The notes below the pieces were generated by a model. That model saw nothing but the letters and a program-made list of their open reading frames with translations, ran no database searches and had not been told where the DNA came from. A program made the position numbers and the translations under genes. Of a stretch of 64,000 bases of DNA, positions 28,979 to 36,896 are shown in pieces. Source of the stretch: Rosistilla oblonga. Its GTDB lineage: Bacteria > Planctomycetota > Planctomycetia > Pirellulales > Pirellulaceae. How positions within the stretch are numbered: the first letter of the stretch is position 1; each line of letters starts with the position of its first letter. The stretch is from contig NZ_CP036292.1 in assembly GCF_007751715.1 (NCBI RefSeq), forward strand, positions 1,364,001 through 1,428,000, read 5' to 3'.

Positions 28979-29347
28979 GCCGAATCCAAAATCTTCGGCC
29001 GTCCCTTTTCGGCTTCGATCTAGATGTTCGCCGGATTGGTTTCCCGGTGGATGATCTCGTGCTGATCCGCCGCGCCGAGCCCACGCGCGATCTGGCGTGC
29101 GATCGCGATGATCTGTTTCGCGTTGAACTTGTAGCTTTTCCGTAAAACCTTTTTCGAGCGATTATCCCTTCAGTAGCTCCATCGCCAAGGAAGGTGTGTT
29201 GTTCTGTTCATCGACGCCGCAATCTGCTGGCTCATAACTTTTGAAGCGACTTTGCACTGCAGCCGTTGGGGCTTTCGGCTGGAATGACCTTCCCCATTCT
29301 CACTTCGCCGATCAGCTCCAAAACTAGATACGCCCCCAGCCGATCAA
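28979..29347 (-). pseudogene. Decayed partial copy of the neighbouring serine/threonine kinase gene
   Basis: This stretch matches the kinase-domain part of the gene at 22529-24742 (its bases from about 24160 to 24606) almost base for base for long runs, in the same orientation. It is broken in several ways. A TGG codon has become TAG at 29020-29022, HRD has become HRE, an extra T near 29145-29152 shifts the frame, and 85 bases present in the intact gene (between two CGAC tetramers at 24391 and 24476) are missing. No start, flanking kinase sequence or terminal parts remain. The rest of 28846-29720 holds nothing else I can support apart from the promoter of the next gene. Confidence 0.85.
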
Positions 29348-29720
29348 GTCGCTCGCAGTAATCTACTCGCCTTCTCAGGCGGCCCCCCAACGCTTGGCTT
29401 TTTGCGTAGCGTTTCAGCGATTCGAGTCGCTATCCGTTCCGCATTCGAATTGTAAACGCGGCCTGTGGATCGCAATGTAATAACGCACGCCTGGCCTACC
29501 AATGTGTGGTGCCTGCGCTGGCGTACTGTGACAAGAAACCGGACGCGGTGGTCGTGGAGATTTTGTCGAGTTTATTTCACTTCCTGGCAAACCCTGGCGG
29601 CGCCGGAGGGACGCTGTGAATAACTTGTTGTGGGGCGACGAGGTTATCGGCAGAGGTTGATGAAGCACGTCATTGGACGCATGCGGCAACTTCCAATTGC
29701 AAATTTACAAGGACGTTCCC

Positions 29721-32700
29721 ATGAACAATACGAGTCGCAAATCTCGACGCGTTAGAAAATCAAAGTGGTGGTTGTCGATGTTGCTCGCGACCGGACTGCC
29801 AGCCGTGTGTGCGCCCAACCAATCCGAGGCCCAACAATATGGAGCCCGTTACGGACTGGGGCACGTTGCCGGCGAGGGTGTCGGTCTGGACGATGGTTAC
29901 ACGCGGATCGGCGCGTTTGTTCCGCTGATGCAACCCAGCAGCGATGTGCTGTTTTTCACCGATACTCAACTGCTCCTTTATAACGAACAAACCGAAGCCA
30001 AAGGGGGAAATTTGGGGGGCGGTGTTCGCTATTTCGACGCGACGATGAATCGCATCTTCGGCGGATACACGTATTACGATTACCGCGATCGCGACATCGC
30101 GCAATACCATCAGGTCGGCTTCGGTTTTGAGACGCTAGGGTCGGTCTTCGATGCCCGGATGAACGTCAACTTGCCAACCAACACCGACGTGCAACAGGTC
30201 TCGACGGGGCTGTTGGGGACACCACGTTTCGGAGGTGCCGCGGGGCAGAACATCATCGTTGGAGTCGAAGGTTATCAGCAGGCATTGACCACGATCGACG
30301 GCGAGATGGGAGGCCTGCTGTACGGGGAGGATGCCTTCCAGATCAAGGCATTTATTGGTGGATATGGCCTGTATGGTCAGGATACAAGCGAAGCGGGCGT
30401 GAAGGGGCGGTTGGAGTTCCGCGTCAACGATACCGCTTGGGTAAACGGCTTTCTGCAAAACGATGGCCTGTTCGGTACGACGGGGGGAATGTCGGTCGAA
30501 TTCCGATTTGGACGTGGCAATCCGGGCAGCTCGTTGCAAAGCGTTTCGAACCGGATGAACGATCCGGTCCATCGACGCAATCACATCGCGGTCCACGATA
30601 CGTACCAGGACATCCTGGCAACCGCCGCTGGCAACGCGATTACGGTGTTGCACGTCGACAGCAATTCCGCGGCAGGCAGCGGCGGCGTGTTTGATCCGGT
30701 CAACACGTTGGCGGCTGCATCGAACCAGCCGCAAGATATCGTGTTTGTGCACGGCGACAGTGTCTTTGATGGCGAATCCATTCTCGTCAGCACCGAAGGG
30801 CAGAGGTTGTTGGGGGAAGGTTTTGCCCACAGCTTTGTTAGCGATCAGGGCTCGTTTTTGCTGCCGCGAGTTAATCCAAACGCTGCGACGCCGCGGATTA
30901 TCAACGCCCCGGACACTGCGATCACGGTGGCGGCCGACAACGTGGAGGTGGCCGGTTTTGCGATCGCCGACACCGGCAGATTTGGCATCTTTGGTGATGG
31001 CGTCAGCGGCTTTGACGTCCATAACAATACGATTGAGCGGTCTTTTGTTGGCGTCTTTTTCGACAACGTCAACGGGACCGGTTCGATCCAGAGCAACACT
31101 GCCAACAACAATCAATTCTTAGGGATTTCAGTGGTGGGGAATATGACCGGTGATATTGCGAATAACACCGCGAATGACAACTCGGGCCCAGGGTATGCGT
31201 CTGGCATCGTGGTGGATGGCAATTTGGACGGCAATATGATCTTCAACACCACCAACGGCAACCAAGGGATAGGGATTGTTGTCACCGGTAACGTGACAGG
31301 TGACCTGGCGGCCAACACCGCCAACAATTCGGATGGGGGATCGGGTATCGTGGTTCAGGGCAGGGTCAACGGCCTGGTGCAAGCCAACTCGGCGAACAAC
31401 AACGAGCGATACGGCATGGAGATCGGCGGGGATGTGATCGGCGATGTGCTGGACAACGTCACTAACGAAAACGGCGATGGCGGCTTGTTCATCGAAGGTC
31501 AATTGCTTGGCTCGCTCGCTCGCAACGAGGCCAACGATAATCTGAGTTCGCTGGGGCTGTTGCAAAGCGGCAGCGGGCTGTTTGTCCTAGGCGGTGTGGA
31601 AGGCGATATCGTCGAAAACTCGACAAACGCCAACGCCGTCGACGGGATGTTTATCCGCAGCGATGTGACCGGCGATGTTAGTGGCAATTGGTCTCAAGAA
31701 AACGGCGGCAACGGAATCACAATCGTTGGCGATCTTACGGGAGATATGAACAATAACAACGCGGTCTTGAACGCTCAAAATGGTGCGCGTGTGCTGGGCA
31801 GCCAGACGGGCAATGTCGTCGGCAATACATTTGACGACAACGGAAACGGATTGTTCATCAGCGGAAGCCTGGTCGGCGAGGTTCGCGACAACATCGCCAG
31901 CGGAAACAACGATCAAGGCATCGATATCGCCAACAACCTGACAAGCACTGCTGTCACTGGCAATATGACAAATCGCAACCTCGGTCATGGCTTCCGCGTG
32001 GGAGGCGATGTTCTGAGAGCCGCTCCGGGAAATCCGGTGGTCTTCGAAAACAACCAGGCCAATGAGAACCGGAACAACGGATTCGAGTTTGCGGGAAACG
32101 TTGACGCAGTGATTCGTGATACGGTTGCCAATGACAACGGTGGGCATGGTCTGCGAGTGGGAGGACTCGCAGTTGGGCAAGTAATCCAAAATCAAACCAA
32201 CGCCAATGGTGGATCGGGAATGCGTTTTGAAGGCGATGTCGCAGGCCTAGCAGCTCCAGGCTCGGCGCCTCTCGCGTTCGCATCCAACGAAGCAAACGGA
32301 AACGGCACCGCAGGACTCCACAATGGGATTCATGTTGGTGGCGGTGTCTATGGCTTGGTGGCGGGTAACGTCACCAACGATAACAGTGTCAATGGCTTCC
32401 AAGCCGGAGACGTTGCCGGAGAATATTTCTACAACAACACTGCGAACAACAATCAGTTCAATGGGATCGTCTTGGAAGATGTCAATGTTCCCGGCGCGGG
32501 ACGATTTTCGCTTAACACCGCCAACGGCAACGGCGGCGACGGAATCCGAATGAACGACACCAACGCCACGATCAGCAACAACACGGCCAGCAACAATGGC
32601 GACGACGGGATCGATGTTGACGGCACACTCTTTGCCGCACCAGGGCCCAATACTTTGCTTGGCAACGGAGACGCCGACGGTGGCGATCTCGATAACAGCG

Positions 32701-32729
32701 GATTCGAAGGAGATCAGCCCGGCGAATAG
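29721..32729 (+). CDS. Outer-membrane protein with inverse-autotransporter-like barrel and long right-handed beta-helix
   Basis: 1002 residues from the ATG at 29721, with AAGGA seven bases upstream. A basic signal peptide (about 1-38, cleavage near SEAQ) leads to a domain of about 260 residues with alternating aromatic strands and repeated GG-Y-FY motifs (GGGVRYFDATMNRIFGGYTYYDYRD), as in inverse autotransporter barrels. From about residue 270 there is a NosD-like parallel beta-helix. Its C-terminal 550 residues consist of roughly twenty imperfect coils of about 24 residues with the pattern G-N/D-V-x-G-x-x-x-x-N-x-A-N-x-N. The end is acidic. No cysteines are seen in the helix. It is likely exposed on the cell surface; the ligand is unknown. 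Confidence 0.8.
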   Translation: MNNTSRKSRRVRKSKWWLSMLLATGLPAVCAPNQSEAQQYGARYGLGHVAGEGVGLDDGYTRIGAFVPLMQPSSDVLFFTDTQLLLYNEQTEAKGGNLGGGVRYFDATMNRIFGGYTYYDYRDRDIAQYHQVGFGFETLGSVFDARMNVNLPTNTDVQQVSTGLLGTPRFGGAAGQNIIVGVEGYQQALTTIDGEMGGLLYGEDAFQIKAFIGGYGLYGQDTSEAGVKGRLEFRVNDTAWVNGFLQNDGLFGTTGGMSVEFRFGRGNPGSSLQSVSNRMNDPVHRRNHIAVHDTYQDILATAAGNAITVLHVDSNSAAGSGGVFDPVNTLAAASNQPQDIVFVHGDSVFDGESILVSTEGQRLLGEGFAHSFVSDQGSFLLPRVNPNAATPRIINAPDTAITVAADNVEVAGFAIADTGRFGIFGDGVSGFDVHNNTIERSFVGVFFDNVNGTGSIQSNTANNNQFLGISVVGNMTGDIANNTANDNSGPGYASGIVVDGNLDGNMIFNTTNGNQGIGIVVTGNVTGDLAANTANNSDGGSGIVVQGRVNGLVQANSANNNERYGMEIGGDVIGDVLDNVTNENGDGGLFIEGQLLGSLARNEANDNLSSLGLLQSGSGLFVLGGVEGDIVENSTNANAVDGMFIRSDVTGDVSGNWSQENGGNGITIVGDLTGDMNNNNAVLNAQNGARVLGSQTGNVVGNTFDDNGNGLFISGSLVGEVRDNIASGNNDQGIDIANNLTSTAVTGNMTNRNLGHGFRVGGDVLRAAPGNPVVFENNQANENRNNGFEFAGNVDAVIRDTVANDNGGHGLRVGGLAVGQVIQNQTNANGGSGMRFEGDVAGLAAPGSAPLAFASNEANGNGTAGLHNGIHVGGGVYGLVAGNVTNDNSVNGFQAGDVAGEYFYNNTANNNQFNGIVLEDVNVPGAGRFSLNTANGNGGDGIRMNDTNATISNNTASNNGDDGIDVDGTLFAAPGPNTLLGNGDADGGDLDNSGFEGDQPGE

Positions 32730-32779
32730 TTGCTCCTCTTGAATCGCTTCAGATATCGTTCGTGAGTGAACGTGACTGC

Positions 32780-32812
32780 AGGGGGCTCCGCGAAGATTTC
32801 GCGGGGTCCCCT
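32780..32812 (+). terminator. Intrinsic-type terminator after the beta-helix gene
   Basis: AGGGGGCTCCGCGAA and TTCGCGGGGTCCCCT form a 15-pair stem (two G-U pairs in RNA) with a three-base loop, about 50 bases after the stop. It is followed by GTCTCTTATTT, a modest T-rich tract. Confidence 0.7.
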
Positions 32813-32931
32813 GTCTCTTATTTACAGCACCAGTTAATCTGCGCGGATTGTTGTTAATCACACCTTCTGGTATCACAACCATTGCCGTCACAACAGCGAG
32901 CCTCATCAAGATCCATTAATTTCGAATATTC

Positions 32932-33537
32932 ATGAATAGGCTGACAAAATCCACGCGAGCGTGGAGCGACTTGATGCAGGATGTGCGTTCGGGCGATCCC
33001 GCTGCATTGGACGAATTACTTGCTTTGACTGGCCACTATTTGAATGAGGCCTCGGCGCGTTACCCATTGCCAGCAAACATTCGGTCCAAGTTGAGCGATT
33101 CCGATCTGGTGCAAAACACCCTGCTGGAAATCGCTCAAGATCTCGCCAAATTCCGCGGTACAAACCAAGCCGCATTTCTGGACTGGGCTCAACGCACGCT
33201 GCGGAACAATTTTGTCGATGCGCGACGCAAGTTCCACGATGCCGAACGACGCGACGTGCGGCGCGAAGTCGAACTCGAGTCGGGACTTTTCCATCGCGAG
33301 GGTTCGCCAAGCAGGATCGTGAAGAGAGCCGAACGCGATGAACAACTGGAACAGGCGATCGCAGCGCTCCCCGATCGCGCTCGCAAAGTGATCGAATTGC
33401 GCAACATCAAAGGGATGAGCTGGGAAGCGGTTGGCGACCGATTAGACGTTTCCGCCGATGCGGCCCGAAAATTGTGGACCCGCGCCGTAAAACGCCTCCA
33501 AGAAATATTGGCAGTTCAGGAGAGTAGCTTTGGCTAA
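32932..33537 (+). CDS. ECF-type RNA polymerase sigma factor coupled to a kinase gene
   Basis: 201 residues. Region 2 spans about 10-100 with DLMQDVRSGDPAALDELLAL and SDLVQNTLLEIAQDL, and it ends in WAQRTLRNNFVDARRKF. Region 4 (about 135-190) has ALPDRARKVIELRNIKGMSWEAVGDRL with a helix-turn-helix. No anti-sigma gene follows. Instead the next gene is a serine/threonine kinase whose start lies inside the last codons of this gene. This layout is typical of planctomycete ECF groups thought to be controlled by phosphorylation, which is known for the group and inferred here. Confidence 0.9.
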   Translation: MNRLTKSTRAWSDLMQDVRSGDPAALDELLALTGHYLNEASARYPLPANIRSKLSDSDLVQNTLLEIAQDLAKFRGTNQAAFLDWAQRTLRNNFVDARRKFHDAERRDVRREVELESGLFHREGSPSRIVKRAERDEQLEQAIAALPDRARKVIELRNIKGMSWEAVGDRLDVSADAARKLWTRAVKRLQEILAVQESSFG

Positions 33538-35152
33538 CCCCGCCGCCGATGGCGACGACCCCGTCCGTCCGGCAAGCGATCGACAGTTCGACGAATCTGC
33601 AAGTTCCGAAGACCCACGCCGCGATTCCTCTTTCACCGAACCAGCGTCCGATGAATTCGACGAAAACGACGAACAATTCAGGGCCGTCGTGCAACGTCTG
33701 CAGCGTCGCTGGCCGCAGGATGCAAAGACCGATTATAAATTCGAGACGATCGATCATTCCGAATTGAGAATCGCGAACTACGCATCGGGAACAAAGGTCG
33801 GTCGATTTATCCTTGAGCACAAAGTGGGGCAAGGAGGTTTTGGGATCGTCTTCAAAGCGATCGACCCGCAATTAGAGCGCGATGTCGCCATCAAACTTCC
33901 CCGTGTCGATTGCGATGCGGGGCAAACCGATCGCATCCATCGCGAGGCGAGAATCGTTGCGACGCTGGAACATCCCAACATCGTCCGCGTCTACGAAGCT
34001 GGGATCGACGGCGAAACCTCGTTTATCGTTTCCCAGTTCTGCGACGGCCCCGATCTGAGAATGTGGCTGCTGTCCAACGACAACCATCCGTCACCGGAGC
34101 AGTCGGCCGAACTGATCGCCGAGCTCGCCGATGCGATCGCGTACGCCCATCACAATGGCGTCCTGCACCGCGACATCAAACCGGGCAATGTGCTGTTGTT
34201 TCCGAACAACGGTTCGACGCCAGCGTCTTCGAAACCCGCGCGATGTCGTTTGCCGTTCATACCAAAGATCACCGATTTCGGCCTTGCGTCGATGCAGTCC
34301 GACGATTGGTCCCGAACCCGCACTAGCGTGGTGATCGGGACTCCGATGTACATGGCTCCCGAATGCATGGGGGCCGGTACGCAGCGGCCCGGCGCGGGAT
34401 GCGACATCTACAGCCTGGGAGCCATTCTTTACGAATTGCTAACCAAGCGACCACCGTTGGAAGGTGAGTTCTTCGGTCAGTTGCTGCATCGGATTGGCAA
34501 CGACGTCCCCGTGCCGCCGCACGTGGTCTTCCCGGACGTCCCCATCGATCTCTCGTTGATCTGCAGCAAGTGCCTGAGCAAAGAGGTCGACGATCGGTAT
34601 CGATCCGCCGAGGAGTTGCACGACGACCTCCGCCGTTTCCTCGACGGCCAGCCGATCCATGCGCGATTGCCCACCTGGCGAGATCGTTTTGCGCGGTGGA
34701 CCTCACGCCCCCAACGACTCCGATTCGCCGGGCTCTATACGATCTGGATGCACTTAATCGTCGTCAGCTGGCTGGTGGTGCAATTATCCACCTCCATCGC
34801 GCTGGGAGTAAAGCTGCCGGACATGGCTGCGCACATCCGCGACATCGCGATGGTTTCGTGTCTGTTGCACTTGCCCAACGCCTGGCTCGGTTGGCGCGTG
34901 TTCCGCGGTTCGCGGTGGGCGTTTATCCCCGCGATGCTTACAAGCGCCGCGTCGTTTGGGATCCTCTGCTATTCGGCATTCAACTCCAGCGTTGCGTTCG
35001 ATTACAACTATCCCACCACGCTCTCGAAAGTTGCGATCTTCTCGATCCTGATCATTGCCAGCCTGATCGATTCGCTCAATTACGTGTTTGCGACCCCAGC
35101 TCATTTGCGCACGGCCCAGCCCGACAACGATTTCCGCCGATCCTTGCTCTAG
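33530..35152 (+). CDS. Membrane serine/threonine protein kinase, first of a tandem pair
   Basis: 540 residues beginning at a TTG that overlaps the sigma factor gene by eight bases. AGGAGAG five bases upstream decides this start. The kinase domain (about 95-390) has GQGGFGIVF, Lys122 in VAIKLP, Asp215 in HRDIKPGN, Asp249 in DFG and MAPECMG, all intact. The C-terminal part (about 400-530) contains about four hydrophobic helices, including WMHLIVVSWLVVQ and a WAFIPAMLTSAASFGI helix, so the kinase is anchored with its catalytic domain in the cytoplasm. It is closely related over its whole length to the next gene. Its likely target is the coupled sigma factor, by context. Confidence 0.9.
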   Translation: MANPAADGDDPVRPASDRQFDESASSEDPRRDSSFTEPASDEFDENDEQFRAVVQRLQRRWPQDAKTDYKFETIDHSELRIANYASGTKVGRFILEHKVGQGGFGIVFKAIDPQLERDVAIKLPRVDCDAGQTDRIHREARIVATLEHPNIVRVYEAGIDGETSFIVSQFCDGPDLRMWLLSNDNHPSPEQSAELIAELADAIAYAHHNGVLHRDIKPGNVLLFPNNGSTPASSKPARCRLPFIPKITDFGLASMQSDDWSRTRTSVVIGTPMYMAPECMGAGTQRPGAGCDIYSLGAILYELLTKRPPLEGEFFGQLLHRIGNDVPVPPHVVFPDVPIDLSLICSKCLSKEVDDRYRSAEELHDDLRRFLDGQPIHARLPTWRDRFARWTSRPQRLRFAGLYTIWMHLIVVSWLVVQLSTSIALGVKLPDMAAHIRDIAMVSCLLHLPNAWLGWRVFRGSRWAFIPAMLTSAASFGILCYSAFNSSVAFDYNYPTTLSKVAIFSILIIASLIDSLNYVFATPAHLRTAQPDNDFRRSLL

Positions 35153-35304
35153 GCTCTGGCCTCCCCCTCGATCGCGTCCTGCGCCAGATTCGCACCGGTA
35201 GAACTCAGGGCAAGTGGATAATTTCATTTGAATCGCTGTGGAAAGAATCCGACGGCGTGATAAAACACATCGATTGAGATTGGCAATCGACTGAGGGCCC
35301 GGTT

Positions 35305-36771
35305 TTGACAGAGACACGAAGTGAATCGCTGGACAACTCCCCTGAAAGGCCAGACGCCCTGACACCGCACACGGTAACAACCCTTTCAGACAGGAGCGTC
35401 GAAGAGGTTTTTCTACGGCCAGGGATGAAGGTCGATCGGTTTGTGCTAGAACGCGAAGTGGGCCGCGGTGGATTTGGAATCGTCTACCAAGCGTTGGATC
35501 CCAATCTAAATCGTTTCGTGGCGCTGAAGATACCGCGTTGCGATTCGCGCGACGCGCACGTCAGCCGCTTGCAACGCGAGGCGCAAATAATCGCCACGCT
35601 CGACCATCCTGGCATCTGCCGGGTCTATGAAGCGCAGTTCGATAGCCGCATCCCCTACATCGTTTCCCAATTGTGCGACGGTCCCGATCTGCGCGAGTGG
35701 TTGCTGGACAACCCCAATCGATTGAGCTTTGAAGCGATCGCCGAACTGATTGGTCTGTTGGCCGATGCCCTGCAATACGCTCACAGCCAAGGAGTGCTGC
35801 ATCGCGACATCAAACCGGGCAACGTGCTGTTATTCCCACCAAAAGCTGACAACACCACCCCCTCGACGCTCTCCTTCCAGCCTCGGCTGACCGATTTTGG
35901 CCTGGCCTCGATGTCCTCTGCCGATTGGTCCAACACACGTACCAGTGTGGTCCTGGGAACGTTGATGTACATGGCACCCGAGTGCCTCGACGGCGCCGAG
36001 TCCGCGCCAGCCGCCGGGGCAGACATCTACAGTCTCGGCGCGATGATGTACGAACTGCTGACCGGCCAACCGCTCATGGAAGGCGCCCAGCTAGGCGAAT
36101 TTCTGCAGCGAATCTCCAACGAAACGCCCGAGCTGCCACATCGCATCCGCCCCGATACGCCGATCGATCTGTCGTTGATCTGCAGCAAATGCCTTCGCAA
36201 AGAGGTCGACGAACGCTACCGATCCGCTGCGGAACTAAGCGATGACTTGCAGCGGTATCTCGATGGCCGTCCCGTCGTAGCGCGGATGCCCACCCGGTAC
36301 GAACGATTTACCAAATGGTGCTCGCAGCCCCAGCGACTCCGCATCGCCGGGCTCTCATCGCTGTGGTGTCATCTATTAGTCGTAGGATGGATGTTCTCCC
36401 AACTGGCCGTCATCATCCCCCTGGGGCTCACTTCTCAAGCCGACATCGTCCAGTCGGTACAAGATTTTGTCTGGAGTGCGGGCTTGGTTCATCTGCCCAA
36501 AGCGTGGCTCGGCTATCGCCTAATCCGTGGTTCGCGTTGGGCCTTCTGGATATCTGCGGTAACCAGTCTAGGATGTCTGTCCATCTTTCTCGTTTCCGCT
36601 TTCGACACCAGCGCCGCCTTTGAACACAGCTTTCCCACGCCGCTGACCAAGGTCTCGGTCTTCTCGATATTGATCATCGCCTGTCTTGTTGAATCGATCA
36701 ATTATCTGCTAGCGATTCCAGCTTACCTTCGCACCCGAGCCAAGAAACCTCGCCAACAGCCGGTGTCGTGA
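35305..36771 (+). CDS. Membrane serine/threonine protein kinase, second of a tandem pair
   Basis: 488 residues from a TTG at 35305 with a GAGGG sequence about nine bases upstream. Kinase motifs are complete: GRGGFGIVY, Lys75 in VALKIP, Asp168 in HRDIKPGN, Asp197 in DFG, MAPECLDG. The C-terminal four-helix region parallels that of the preceding kinase, with matching phrases such as PQRLR-AGL, HLP-AWLG and SIL-IA-L--S-NY. The two are therefore tandem paralogues that have since diverged. The gap of 152 bases could hold a separate promoter. It lacks the roughly 45 extra N-terminal residues of its partner. Confidence 0.9.
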   Translation: MTETRSESLDNSPERPDALTPHTVTTLSDRSVEEVFLRPGMKVDRFVLEREVGRGGFGIVYQALDPNLNRFVALKIPRCDSRDAHVSRLQREAQIIATLDHPGICRVYEAQFDSRIPYIVSQLCDGPDLREWLLDNPNRLSFEAIAELIGLLADALQYAHSQGVLHRDIKPGNVLLFPPKADNTTPSTLSFQPRLTDFGLASMSSADWSNTRTSVVLGTLMYMAPECLDGAESAPAAGADIYSLGAMMYELLTGQPLMEGAQLGEFLQRISNETPELPHRIRPDTPIDLSLICSKCLRKEVDERYRSAAELSDDLQRYLDGRPVVARMPTRYERFTKWCSQPQRLRIAGLSSLWCHLLVVGWMFSQLAVIIPLGLTSQADIVQSVQDFVWSAGLVHLPKAWLGYRLIRGSRWAFWISAVTSLGCLSIFLVSAFDTSAAFEHSFPTPLTKVSVFSILIIACLVESINYLLAIPAYLRTRAKKPRQQPVS

Positions 36772-36896
36772 TGAACGCGGAGCATTCGAACATCAATTCC
36801 CCGCAATCCGACCGAACAATCGGTATTCTCGTCCGCATTGGCAAACAACCAACCGCTGCCGTTTCGGTTTGATCATCCGGCAGTTATTATCGATGC

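Noticed and set aside
30135-31115. 326-codon minus-strand frame inside the beta-helix gene
   Set aside because: Caused by the repetitive Asn/Gly codons of the plus-strand protein; no start signal or motif.
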